Source: Vallitalea sp.
GTDB taxonomy: Bacteria; Bacillota; Clostridia; Lachnospirales; Vallitaleaceae
Direction: 5' to 3'
Assembly: GCA_025210515.1 (NCBI GenBank)
Contig: JAOARM010000014.1
Location: 1 to 64,000 of the forward strand
Length of the DNA stretch: 64,000 nucleotides
Below the pieces are notes generated by a model, which saw only the letters and a list, made by a program, of their open reading frames with translations, ran no database searches and had not been told where the DNA came from. This document shows positions 36,091 through 44,900 of the stretch, piece after piece; positions within the stretch are counted from its first letter, which is position 1; every line of letters starts with the position of its first letter. A program made the position numbers and the translations under genes.

Positions 36091-36447
36091 TTATTGAAGT
36101 TTTGCTTTTGCAGTTTCTACTAATGCTGTAAATCCTTCTGCATCATTAACTGCCATTTCTGCTAACATTTTTCTGTTAATATTAACTTCTGCTAATTTAA
36201 GTCCATACATGAATTTGCTATAAGATAATCCATGAGCTCTAGTTGCTGCATTAATTCTTGCAATCCAAAGTTTTCTAAAATCTCTTTTCTTAAGTTTTCT
36301 TCCTGTATAAGAATAAACTCCTGATTTCATTACCGCTTGTTTAGCAGTTCTGAATTGTTTAGATTTTGCTCCTCTATATCCTTTAGCTAACTTTAATACT
36401 CTTTTACGTCTCTTACGTGTGTGTAAAGCACCTTTAATTCTTGCCAT
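36091..36447 (-). CDS. rplT: 50S ribosomal protein L20
   Basis: 118-residue rRNA-binding protein needed for early 50S assembly; last gene of infC-rpmI-rplT. The N-terminus carries [20 protein letters not shown] and [15 protein letters not shown], both diagnostic, and the C-terminal globular part has [20 protein letters not shown]. In Firmicutes L20 also represses its own operon by binding the infC leader; a matching leader is seen upstream of infC. The start follows AGGAGGGAAAAC. Confidence 0.98.
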   Translation of the reverse strand: MARIKGALHTRKRRKRVLKLAKGYRGAKSKQFRTAKQAVMKSGVYSYTGRKLKKRDFRKLWIARINAATRAHGLSYSKFMYGLKLAEVNINRKMLAEMAVNDAEGFTALVETAKAKLQ

Positions 36448-36472
36448 TGTTTTCCCTCCTGTTCAGTATATA

Positions 36473-36670
36473 TTAACCGTATGGTAATAATTTTTTCATT
36501 ACTTTTTCGTTTGATGCATCCATCATTGTTGCATGTCTAAGATTTCTCTTTTTCTTAGCTGATTTCTTAGTTAAGATATGTCTTTTAAATGCTTTATTTC
36601 TTTTTAATTTACCAGTTCCTGTTTTTTTGAAACGCTTTGCAGCGCCACGATGTGTTTTCATTTTAGGCAT
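36473..36670 (-). CDS. rpmI: 50S ribosomal protein L35
   Basis: 65-residue basic protein of the large subunit, [20 protein letters not shown] start, with the [10 protein letters not shown] block. It lies 25 bp upstream of rplT and 25 bp downstream of infC in the universal order. The start follows AAGGAGGAAAAAATT. Confidence 0.98.
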   Translation of the reverse strand: MPKMKTHRGAAKRFKKTGTGKLKRNKAFKRHILTKKSAKKKRNLRHATMMDASNEKVMKKLLPYG

Positions 36671-36695
36671 AATTTTTTCCTCCTTGTAAAAATGT

Positions 36696-37202
36696 TTATC
36701 TTTTTTTAGCCAAAAACATTACCATGCTTCTACCTTCCATTTTAGGATGTTTCTCAATATCCGCAATATCTACTAGGCTTTCAGCAAACTTAAGTAAAAT
36801 CCCTCTACCAACTGCTGTATGAGCTAATTCCCTACCTCTAAAACGCACAGACACCTTCACTTTATCTCCATTATTAAGAAACTTCTTAGCATGTTTCATC
36901 TTAGTATCAATATCATGTTGTTCAATATTAGGAGATAAACGAACCTCTTTTACACTGATGATGTTCTGTTTCTTTTTAGCTTCTTTATCACGTTTAGCCT
37001 GTTCATATCTAAACTTACCATAATCAATTATTTTACAAACGGGTGGTTTTGCTTTAGGAGAAATTTTAACTAAGTCAAGATTTCTTTCTTTTGCAAGTTT
37101 TTGAGCATCTCTTGCTGACATTATACCCAATTGATTTCCTTGATCATCGATTAAACGTACTTCTCTGTCACGAATTTGCTCATTAATCATTAAATCGCTA
37201 AT
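36696..37202 (-). CDS. infC: translation initiation factor IF-3, ATT start codon
   Basis: Binds the 30S subunit and checks start-codon/initiator tRNA pairing. It has 168 residues if started at ATT 37202. This codon lies 9 nt after GGAGG (37216-37212) and gives the N-terminus (M)[18 protein letters not shown], matching the usual IF-3 beginning. The first ATG (37190) is 21 nt from that site, too far for efficient use. AUU starts in infC are known from E. coli and Bacillus and allow autoregulation, since IF-3 discriminates against AUU. The N- and C-domains are complete ([15 protein letters not shown] linker, [20 protein letters not shown]). First gene of the operon. Confidence 0.95.
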   Translation of the reverse strand: MSDLMINEQIRDREVRLIDDQGNQLGIMSARDAQKLAKERNLDLVKISPKAKPPVCKIIDYGKFRYEQAKRDKEAKKKQNIISVKEVRLSPNIEQHDIDTKMKHAKKFLNNGDKVKVSVRFRGRELAHTAVGRGILLKFAESLVDIADIEKHPKMEGRSMVMFLAKKR

Positions 37203-37414
37203 AGTAGGACACCTCCAAAATTTTTATTATCAACACTTTTTTCCAACAAAAAAAGCGAGTTATAGAACACCCACTTTATACACAAAATATAATCATCTTA
37301 ATAATCATATTTAAAGCATATTAACCTTAGTAGTCTTACACCCTAAGGTGAGAAGTGGATACTTCTACTTGTTTTATCTCATATTATTATATACAAAATC
37401 AATTGCTATGTCAA
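37203..37414 (-). promoter_or_regulatory. L20-type infC operon leader with promoter and attenuator
   Basis: On the minus strand a perfect promoter TTGACA (37414-37409), 17 bp, TATAAT (37391-37386) is followed by a structured leader. It contains GTAGAAGTATCCACTTCTCA, the paired segments CCTTAG/CTAAGG, and an attenuator stem AGTGGGT/ACTCGCT followed by seven T (about 37275-37248). This is the organisation of Firmicutes infC leaders controlled by L20. Confidence 0.85.
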
Positions 37415-37512
37415 CTTATTTTTAATATATTTTTATTTTTTTTCAAACAGTTATTGTGTTAAGGTAGTCTTTTATTAAAAACTATTATTCATCTACTAAA
37501 TTATATTATATT

Positions 37513-39513
37513 TTACCAATTAAGAACAGTAGTCTTCTTCATATTATTTTCAGTCTCAATTATTACTACTCTACCATAGAAATTATGTTTATCTACTTGG
37601 AATAGATTAATATTAGAACATGTTTCTTCATGAGCAATAAAGATAATATATTCTTTATTATTTTTAGTAATTCTAATAGCCTCCGTACTTTCTTCATTAT
37701 GCCCTATAACTTCCCCAACTGATTTTACATTTACTTTTTCTATAACTGCTTTCTTATATGCATTATCTATATTATTTATATCAATAACGAAAGTTCTATA
37801 ACTATTTTTGTCACTACTAAAATTTGTTTTAATAGTTTCATTATCTTCTATTTTATTATACACTCTTGACAACTTAGTATTCATTTTTTGTAGATTAACA
37901 TTATCTACAAATTCAAGAAAAACATTTGATTTCTCACTACTATATGAAATTAGATTACTTGCTTCATTAATATTAATCTCTCCATTATTATTAAAGTGGA
38001 AATACTGATTATATTCATGTTCTTGGTTTGCGTACATTTCATCTGATATTATATATATCTCTGGCTTAATAAAAATAATTTTTCTATTTATAAATACACC
38101 TTTGTCTATATAACCTAAATGACCACCTTGAATGAAATCATATTTATCTGAAACATATGTTTCTTGTTTTATCGATGTTGCAAGCTTACTGTATCCCCAT
38201 GAATTAGTCATTTCTATAAAATCTATATTATCAACTATAATTGTGTTATGTGCCTTTGCACCTTTTAACATATGTCTTATTTCATTATCAACATATGTGA
38301 ATCTTCCACTATCAACTAATATATCCTCTCCATTAGCTACTAAATCAACATGCAACTTTTCACAATGTCCATGTCCACCACCAACACTACCACATGAAAA
38401 GTGTAATAGATTGCTACTTCCATTCCAGTTAGAACGAAGATAATAATTACCACTACTTTCTAGAAAATATGATGTAAAACTTGGCTTTATAGCTCTAATC
38501 ATATTATATTGTTCTAATGCATCATATCCTAATTCCCATATATTATTAAAATCTAGCTTATTATAACCTGCAAACTTTAAAATACCGTCATTAAAAATAT
38601 AACTACTAAATGTAATAATATCTCTAAGGTCAAAATCATCGCTATCCCCTTGCATAAATTCTTTGTGATTAGGTTTTTTCCATATTACATTAACCATTGC
38701 CATTTTTTTAACTTTTTCTATGAATTCATCTGAAAAAGATTCATTATTTTCTTTACCTATATGTATAACATCCAAACAACAATGTAATACTTCGTTATGA
38801 TACATAGGTGATTTCTCCCAGTGTACACCATCATTCATAATTTGAATATTAATTTCTTCTTCTAATCTTTTTTTTGCGACTTGTATATATTCTTTATTAC
38901 CTATTGCAATACCAACTTCAAAAAGTCCATGATTCTCTAATATGCCCCAATTACTTATTTTACTGAATGGAACATCTTTTGATAACAAATAATCACCGTG
39001 CTCTATTAAGCTATCTCTAAATTTAATAATCACATCTTCCGTAATATATTTACTTTCTTTAAAATAATTAATAGATTTTAACCAATACTCACAACGTAGC
39101 CCTGCTTCTATTGATCTATATGTAGTATTTTTAGTAATATCATTAAGCTCAACATTATCTATCCAGTGACACAATTGGTATACAAAAGTTTTAGCGTATT
39201 TCTCATCTTTAGTTAACTGATATGCTTGACCTAGAGTAATAAAATATCTATGACGATTTAATGCATAAGTCCATTCTGGATCATCTCTTGGATAATATTC
39301 CCAGTCTATATCGTCTATAAAATGAACAATTTCATGAGTTTGTTCCATATCCCAGTTTAAATTAAATAAGAATTTTTGATTACATATATTATCAGCAGAT
39401 TCAATAACTTGTTCTACTTCACATGAGTGATTATCCAAACAATATTTAGATATTTTTTCAAAATCAATCATAGTAAGATTTAGATATCTATCTATTTTTG
39501 TATTATTTACCAT
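37513..39513 (-). CDS. heparinase II/III-family polysaccharide lyase-like protein
   Basis: 666 residues without an obvious signal peptide. The N-terminal alpha/alpha toroid spans to about residue 340 (HRYFITLGQAYQLTKDEKYA, RCEYWLKSINYFKES, NHGLFEVGIA). The C-terminal beta-sandwich of the heparinase II/III family includes GGGHGHCEKLHVDLVANGED, then DSGRFTY. The conserved His in HGHCEKLH is near the expected active-site region. Such proteins cleave uronic-acid polysaccharides such as heparin or alginate; an intracellular one may act on imported oligosaccharides. The start follows AAGAGGTTACCA. It is divergent from a YesM/YesN-type two-component pair, likely its regulator. Confidence 0.85.
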   Translation of the reverse strand: MVNNTKIDRYLNLTMIDFEKISKYCLDNHSCEVEQVIESADNICNQKFLFNLNWDMEQTHEIVHFIDDIDWEYYPRDDPEWTYALNRHRYFITLGQAYQLTKDEKYAKTFVYQLCHWIDNVELNDITKNTTYRSIEAGLRCEYWLKSINYFKESKYITEDVIIKFRDSLIEHGDYLLSKDVPFSKISNWGILENHGLFEVGIAIGNKEYIQVAKKRLEEEINIQIMNDGVHWEKSPMYHNEVLHCCLDVIHIGKENNESFSDEFIEKVKKMAMVNVIWKKPNHKEFMQGDSDDFDLRDIITFSSYIFNDGILKFAGYNKLDFNNIWELGYDALEQYNMIRAIKPSFTSYFLESSGNYYLRSNWNGSSNLLHFSCGSVGGGHGHCEKLHVDLVANGEDILVDSGRFTYVDNEIRHMLKGAKAHNTIIVDNIDFIEMTNSWGYSKLATSIKQETYVSDKYDFIQGGHLGYIDKGVFINRKIIFIKPEIYIISDEMYANQEHEYNQYFHFNNNGEININEASNLISYSSEKSNVFLEFVDNVNLQKMNTKLSRVYNKIEDNETIKTNFSSDKNSYRTFVIDINNIDNAYKKAVIEKVNVKSVGEVIGHNEESTEAIRITKNNKEYIIFIAHEETCSNINLFQVDKHNFYGRVVIIETENNMKKTTVLNW

Positions 39514-39704
39514 TGGTAACCTCTTTTCTATATTATCCTTTTACATCAATAATTATTTCACCTATTATTATATTATAATTTATTAGTTGCTGTAAGTTAA
39601 TATATCATTTCATGATTAAATAACATTTTTCTTAAGTTATTGTCAAATACTAATAATACTATTTTTAAGTTCTAATACTATTTTAAGATAAAACAGGTTT
39701 TAAG

Positions 39705-39733
39705 TTGAATTCCCTCTATTTTAAGAGTATAAT
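39705..39733 (+). promoter_or_regulatory. promoter of the YesM/YesN-type pair
   Basis: TTGAAT 39705-39710, 17 bp, TATAAT 39728-39733, about 41 bp before the kinase ATG. Confidence 0.7.
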
Positions 39734-39774
39734 TTATATGCAAATTACCTAACAGAAAGGGTGAATTGATAATC

Positions 39775-41496
39775 ATGTTAAACATTAATACTAAAAGCAT
39801 TAAATCCAAAATAGTATTATATTCAACTTTTAGTCTCCTTATAATAGGTACTCTTTCAAATATATTTATATATCAATATTTAAACAAAAAACTTTCTAAT
39901 AAAGTAGATGTTATTAATAACATGAATATTAGTAACGTTTCTTCTCAGATAGATATGCGGCTTTCTAATCTAGATGCTTTAACTATACTTATAGCTAACA
40001 ATGAATCTATTCAAAACATTATAACATATAAATCTTTAAATAATTCATTTTTAAAATCAAGAGGTCTTAAAGTACAAACTATATTAACAAACTATATTGA
40101 TTCTTCAATTGTAAATCAGTATGTTAAAAAAGCTATAATTTTCAATGATGCTGGAATGATAATAGAATCGATTGGAAAAGAAGCTGGTTACTTGGAAGAT
40201 TATATTAATGTAACTACTAGTAACAATTTTAAATTACTTAGTGAAGACCCAACAAGACTTTATCAGCTTATCTCAAAACCTGTAATTTCAAGAGGCAAAC
40301 TATGTATTCCTGTTTTAAAACCTATATATAATTTGAGTAATCATTATATTAATGGGTGGCTTTATATGGAAATAGAATTAGGTATAATAACCGATATACT
40401 TGATTCATATAAATCTTATACAAGTTTATTTGTAACAACTAATAGTAATCATATTATACATTCAAATAATCATTATAAAATAGATTATAAGGATATTATA
40501 GAAAATGAAAATAACAATTATGAGCACTACATAATCAAATCTTATGATTTAGATAAATATAAATGGAAAATATACATAATGGAAAAGCTTATCAATATGG
40601 AAGCAAGAAGTATGTTATCAGTATTTTATATGACTGTAGGAATATCTCTAGTAGCTGGTATTTTAATATTTATTGGTGCCTCAGTCATTATAACTAAACC
40701 TATTAAGCTTCTAAAAAAACGTATTAAGAAAATTTCTATGAAAGATTTTTCTCATGATTATGAAACAGAAAATCTTCATGGTGAAATAGGTGAGATTGGT
40801 TTAGTTATTAATGAAATGGCTAGAGATATGGAAAAATTATTAGAGCAATCTATTGAAATTACTAATGAGAAGAAAAACTTCGAGATAGCTATGTTACAAT
40901 CTCAAGTTAATCCACATTTTCTATATAATACATTGAACTCAATTCATTGGATGGCGACTTTGCAGAAAAACACAGGTATCTGTAGGCTCGTAGATGCTCT
41001 TACAAACTTATTAAAAAATATGGCACATTCTTTTTCTGGTAAAGTTACTTTAGAAGAAGAACTTAGTTTATTAGATGACTATTTAACTATTCAATCAATA
41101 CGATATATGGAAAGTTTTGAATTTGTAAATAATATTGATGAATCTCTATATAATAAGAAAATAGTTAAAATGACATTGCAACCTTTAGTTGAAAATGCTA
41201 TTTTTCATGGTATTGAGCCAAAAGGAAAATTTGGTACAATTACATTAGATAGTGAAATAAAAGAGGATTGCTTATTAATTACTGTAACAGACGATGGTGT
41301 TGGAATGACTCAAGACGATATTATTAATTTAATAAATAGTAAAAAAGAAACTAATAAAACTTCTATTAATGGTATTGGTTATTACAATGTTAATCTTAGA
41401 TTAAAATTAATTTACGGTGATAATTATGGATTAAGTATTAGAAGCGAACTTTCTAAATATACAACTATTACAATAAAAATACCACTTGAGGAGTAA
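39775..41496 (+). CDS. YesM-type membrane sensor histidine kinase
   Basis: Membrane kinase of 573 residues. It has two membrane helices (about 13-33 and 285-308) bracketing a 250-residue extracellular sensor, then HAMP, then the His_kinase domain with QSQVNPHFLYNTLNSIHWMA (the phospho-acceptor His is in NPHFLYN). The HATPase domain carries QPLVENAIFHG, DDGVGM and GIGYYNV. This type typically senses oligosaccharides and works with an AraC-type response regulator, encoded 5 bp downstream. The start chosen is ATG 39775; TTG 39766 is too close to the AAAGGGTG site (39756-39763). It is divergent from the heparinase-like gene. Confidence 0.93.
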   Translation: MLNINTKSIKSKIVLYSTFSLLIIGTLSNIFIYQYLNKKLSNKVDVINNMNISNVSSQIDMRLSNLDALTILIANNESIQNIITYKSLNNSFLKSRGLKVQTILTNYIDSSIVNQYVKKAIIFNDAGMIIESIGKEAGYLEDYINVTTSNNFKLLSEDPTRLYQLISKPVISRGKLCIPVLKPIYNLSNHYINGWLYMEIELGIITDILDSYKSYTSLFVTTNSNHIIHSNNHYKIDYKDIIENENNNYEHYIIKSYDLDKYKWKIYIMEKLINMEARSMLSVFYMTVGISLVAGILIFIGASVIITKPIKLLKKRIKKISMKDFSHDYETENLHGEIGEIGLVINEMARDMEKLLEQSIEITNEKKNFEIAMLQSQVNPHFLYNTLNSIHWMATLQKNTGICRLVDALTNLLKNMAHSFSGKVTLEEELSLLDDYLTIQSIRYMESFEFVNNIDESLYNKKIVKMTLQPLVENAIFHGIEPKGKFGTITLDSEIKEDCLLITVTDDGVGMTQDDIINLINSKKETNKTSINGIGYYNVNLRLKLIYGDNYGLSIRSELSKYTTITIKIPLEE

Positions 41497-41501
41497 CCAT
41501 T

Positions 41502-43145
41502 ATGGATAAACAGTTAATATATAAAGTATTACTTGTAGATGATGAACTAATAATTCTGTCTGGATTAAAATTTTTAATCAATTGGAAATCTATAGGTTGT
41601 GAAATTATAGATACTGCAAGTAATGGGCAAGAAGCGTTAAAAATAATCGAAGAGAAATCACCTGATATTGTAATCTGTGACATTAACCTTCCAGTTTTTG
41701 ATGGTATAGAGGTTTTAAGACAATGTAATAATCTTGGAAAGAATACAGTTTTTATTATGCTTACGAACCATCAAGATTTTCATTTAGCTCAACAAGCGCT
41801 TAAATATAAAGCAGTTGACTATATAATAAAAACCAACTTACAACCAGAACTTCTTATACAATCAATAGAAAATGCTCAAAATGAGATTAATAAAAAAAGA
41901 AAAATCAAGAAAATTGATTTTGTAGAAAGTTACATATATAAAAATGAAACAGACATTATTAAAAGCAGCTTATTAAATATTATAAATAGTGCTTCTAATA
42001 ATGACCATCAACTAGACGAACAATTTAAAATATGTAATTCGGCAAATATTTTCAGATCATATTGTATTATACAAATATATATTAATAATCCAGATATAGT
42101 TAATATCAATTTATTCACTGCTAAGGAAAAGAATAAACTAATGGATTGTGAAAAAGATATAATTAATAAAATCTGTAAAAACTTTTTTGAAGATTATATT
42201 ATACTAGATTATAATAGTAGCTCTGTACTTGTTTTTGTTTCAAATTATCCTAATATAGATAAGCAATATATAAGACATTTATATAGAAAAATATTAACAA
42301 CATCAAAAAACATCTTAGAAATATCCGTTGACATTGCTATAACAGACGTATTTAATGATAGTTCTGATATTTACTTATGCATAGAGCAATTAAAACATAT
42401 GAATAATTTCTATTACTACAATAATAAAGGTATTATATTCTACGATGAAATTAATCATAATCAATATAAGGATCATTTTGATATATCAACTATAATTAAT
42501 GACCTAAGTAAAGCTTTAACTAGCTATAATTTTGAAGACATTAATAGCGTATTTGAAAAACTTATTGAGCTATTAATTACTTCAAAACCTGAAAAGCAAA
42601 ATGCAATAAACTGTTGCATTAGAATATATAATTACACTATTGCTACTTTACAATCTTTGGATAATCCAAAAGCTTTCAATGATAATTTTAGTAATTCTTC
42701 TAATACAATTAATAAATTAATATCCGTTGGTACATTTGAAGACGTCATTTCATGGATTAGACAATTAAATAGCACTATAAACAATTATAATATATCAGTT
42801 ACTTCAAAAAGTAATAATTTAATTGACAGTGCAAAAGAATTTATACTTGAACATATAGATACTAAACTTACATTAAACTCTGTAGCAAATTATTTAAGTA
42901 TTTCTCCAAGTTATTTATCACACCATTTTAAAAAAGAATGTAATCCTAACTTTGTAGATTATATTAATCAATTAAAAATTGACAAAGCATGTAAATTATT
43001 AAATGAAAATCAATATTTAATATATGAAATTGCTTATATGTTGGGATTTGATAACGCCTATTATTTCACTAAAATTTTTAAGAAATATAAAGGGGTTACT
43101 CCAAAAGAATATTTACATAAAATAAGCAAAGATATTAATGATTAA
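41502..43145 (+). CDS. YesN-type response regulator with AraC DNA-binding domain
   Basis: 547-residue cytoplasmic regulator. The receiver domain spans 1-125 (VLLVDDELIILSGLKFLINW; phospho-acceptor Asp in IVICDINLP; conserved Lys in YIIKTN). A 290-residue linker follows. The C-terminal AraC/XylS domain has two helix-turn-helices (LTLNSVANYLSISPSYLSHH and YEIAYMLGFDNAYYFTKIFK) followed by GVTPKEY. It is coupled to the YesM-type kinase. Likely targets are carbohydrate genes, with the divergent heparinase-like gene the best candidate. The start ATG follows GAGGAGTAACC. Confidence 0.94.
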   Translation: MDKQLIYKVLLVDDELIILSGLKFLINWKSIGCEIIDTASNGQEALKIIEEKSPDIVICDINLPVFDGIEVLRQCNNLGKNTVFIMLTNHQDFHLAQQALKYKAVDYIIKTNLQPELLIQSIENAQNEINKKRKIKKIDFVESYIYKNETDIIKSSLLNIINSASNNDHQLDEQFKICNSANIFRSYCIIQIYINNPDIVNINLFTAKEKNKLMDCEKDIINKICKNFFEDYIILDYNSSSVLVFVSNYPNIDKQYIRHLYRKILTTSKNILEISVDIAITDVFNDSSDIYLCIEQLKHMNNFYYYNNKGIIFYDEINHNQYKDHFDISTIINDLSKALTSYNFEDINSVFEKLIELLITSKPEKQNAINCCIRIYNYTIATLQSLDNPKAFNDNFSNSSNTINKLISVGTFEDVISWIRQLNSTINNYNISVTSKSNNLIDSAKEFILEHIDTKLTLNSVANYLSISPSYLSHHFKKECNPNFVDYINQLKIDKACKLLNENQYLIYEIAYMLGFDNAYYFTKIFKKYKGVTPKEYLHKISKDIND

Positions 43146-43150
43146 AATTA

Positions 43151-43172
43151 TAGGGGGCAACAAAGCCCCCTA
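43151..43172. terminator. bidirectional terminator after the response regulator gene
   Basis: TAGGGGGC / GCCCCCTA 8-bp GC-rich stem with a 6-nt loop, between convergent genes. Confidence 0.85.
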
Positions 43173-43199
43173 ATATAATAAGTCTTATATATATTATTA

Positions 43200-44570
43200 T
43201 TACTTCATTACCATTTTAATTTTTTTCATCTTATCTTTACTATATGGTGGAAATGGTAATGTTATATTGATCTTTGTACTTTTTTTGAGAATGCTTTTCT
43301 TATGGGAAAAAGTATCAAAACTTGCTTCTCCGTGATAAGAACCCATACCACTATTCCCGTTACCTCCAAATGGTAAATTCACATTTGCTATATGAGATAT
43401 AGTATCATTAATGCAACCTCCACCATATGATACACTAGAAGTTACTTTGCTATATATTTTTTTATCATCTGCAAAACAGTATAATGCAAGAGGTCTTGGC
43501 TTACTATTTATTTCTTTTATAACTTCATCTATATCTTCAAACTCCAATACTGGCAAAATCGGACCAAATATTTCATCTTTCATAACAGCATCATCATAGG
43601 TAATGTTATTCATTATTGTAGGAGATATTTTCATCTTATCTTTATCGTAATTACCACCATATACTATTTTGCTCTCATCTAAGTAAGTAAGAAGTCTATC
43701 AAATTGTTTTTCATTAATTATTTTACCAAATGATTTTGATGAAATTGGGTCAGTTCCATAGAATTTTTCTATTGCTTTCTTCATGTTTTCAATAAATTCA
43801 TTTTTAATATCTTTATGTACATAGACATGATCTGGAGCAATACAAGTTTGTCCAGAATTAAGAAATTTACCCCAAGCAAGTCTTAAAGTAGTCATTTTGA
43901 TATTGGCACTTTTATCAACTATAACTGGACTTTTTCCACCTAATTCTAGCGTAACAGGAACCAAATTATCAGCTGCCTTTGTCATTACAACTTTTCCGAT
44001 TCGTGGACTTCCAGTAAAGAAAACATAATCAATACCTTCACCAATAACTTCCATTGATTGTTCACTGCCACCTTTTAGAATTGCTATATATTCTGGATAA
44101 AAAGCTTCTTCAATAATTTTTGCAATAATTTTGGATACATTAGGAGAATTTCTTGATGTTTTTACTAAACATGTATTACCTGCTGCCATTGCTCCAATTA
44201 AAGGAGTAATAGTCAAGTTAAAAGGATAATTCCAGGGAGATATAATTAAAACAACACCTCTTGGTTCACTATAGATATATGACTTTGCACCAAACTGAGA
44301 AATGGGGGTTTTTACTTTTTGAGGTTTCATCCATCTTCTCAACCTTTTAATATTATGATTAATCTCTTCATATACTGTCCCAATCTCAACCATATATCCT
44401 TCAAAATTATTTTTCCCTAAGTCCTTATACAGAGCGTCTAAGATTTCTTCTTCATAATCACTAATGACTTTCTTTAATTTTTTTAGTTGCCTAATTCTAA
44501 AGTTATAGTCTTTTGTTATGCCTGATAAAAAATACTCTCTTTGAATTCTAACATGTTCACTAGAAATCAT
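43200..44570 (-). CDS. aldehyde dehydrogenase (class 3-like)
   Basis: 456-residue NAD(P)-dependent aldehyde dehydrogenase. The catalytic base is the Glu of LELGGKSPVIV and the catalytic Cys is in NSGQTCIAPDHV. The cofactor loop is FTGSPRIGK. The C-terminus is NLPFGGNGNSGMGSYHG and FDTFSHKKS, followed by a basic hydrophobic tail as in class 3 (fatty aldehyde) enzymes such as YwdH. It likely oxidises medium- or long-chain aldehydes at the membrane. The start ATG follows AAAGGAG. It stands alone. Confidence 0.92.
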   Translation of the reverse strand: MISSEHVRIQREYFLSGITKDYNFRIRQLKKLKKVISDYEEEILDALYKDLGKNNFEGYMVEIGTVYEEINHNIKRLRRWMKPQKVKTPISQFGAKSYIYSEPRGVVLIISPWNYPFNLTITPLIGAMAAGNTCLVKTSRNSPNVSKIIAKIIEEAFYPEYIAILKGGSEQSMEVIGEGIDYVFFTGSPRIGKVVMTKAADNLVPVTLELGGKSPVIVDKSANIKMTTLRLAWGKFLNSGQTCIAPDHVYVHKDIKNEFIENMKKAIEKFYGTDPISSKSFGKIINEKQFDRLLTYLDESKIVYGGNYDKDKMKISPTIMNNITYDDAVMKDEIFGPILPVLEFEDIDEVIKEINSKPRPLALYCFADDKKIYSKVTSSVSYGGGCINDTISHIANVNLPFGGNGNSGMGSYHGEASFDTFSHKKSILKKSTKINITLPFPPYSKDKMKKIKMVMK

Positions 44571-44861
44571 ATGAATCTCCTTTCATTAATATAATTAACT
44601 TAACTACACAAATAATTATTTCAAAATTTCCAACTTTTAATCTAATTATATCCTTTAAACATTATGTAGTCAAATAAAAATATAGAATTAATATCCAAAT
44701 ATATAAAACAACTATATAGCTAAAAAGATAACTCCAACAACTAGGCGCTATCTCTTTTTTGTACTTACTTATTAGTATTCAATTCATTTATAAATTATTA
44801 CAACTATATAAAATTATTAACCCAGCTAAATTAAATCTTACATATTAAATAGGTAGCCAAA
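44571..44861. other. intergenic region with one weak hairpin
   Basis: Between the thrS terminator and the aldehyde dehydrogenase start. It holds a hairpin AAAAGATAAC...GCTATCTCTTTT (about 44726-44759) of terminator form and probably the dehydrogenase promoter. No coding signal is seen. Confidence 0.4.
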
Positions 44862-44894
44862 ACAAAAGGAGCTGTTCATAAAATAACAGCTCCT
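44862..44894 (-). terminator. terminator of thrS
   Basis: Perfect stem AGGAGCTGTT / AACAGCTCCT, on the minus strand followed by TTTTG, just after the thrS stop. Confidence 0.88.
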
Positions 44895-44900
44895 ATACTT

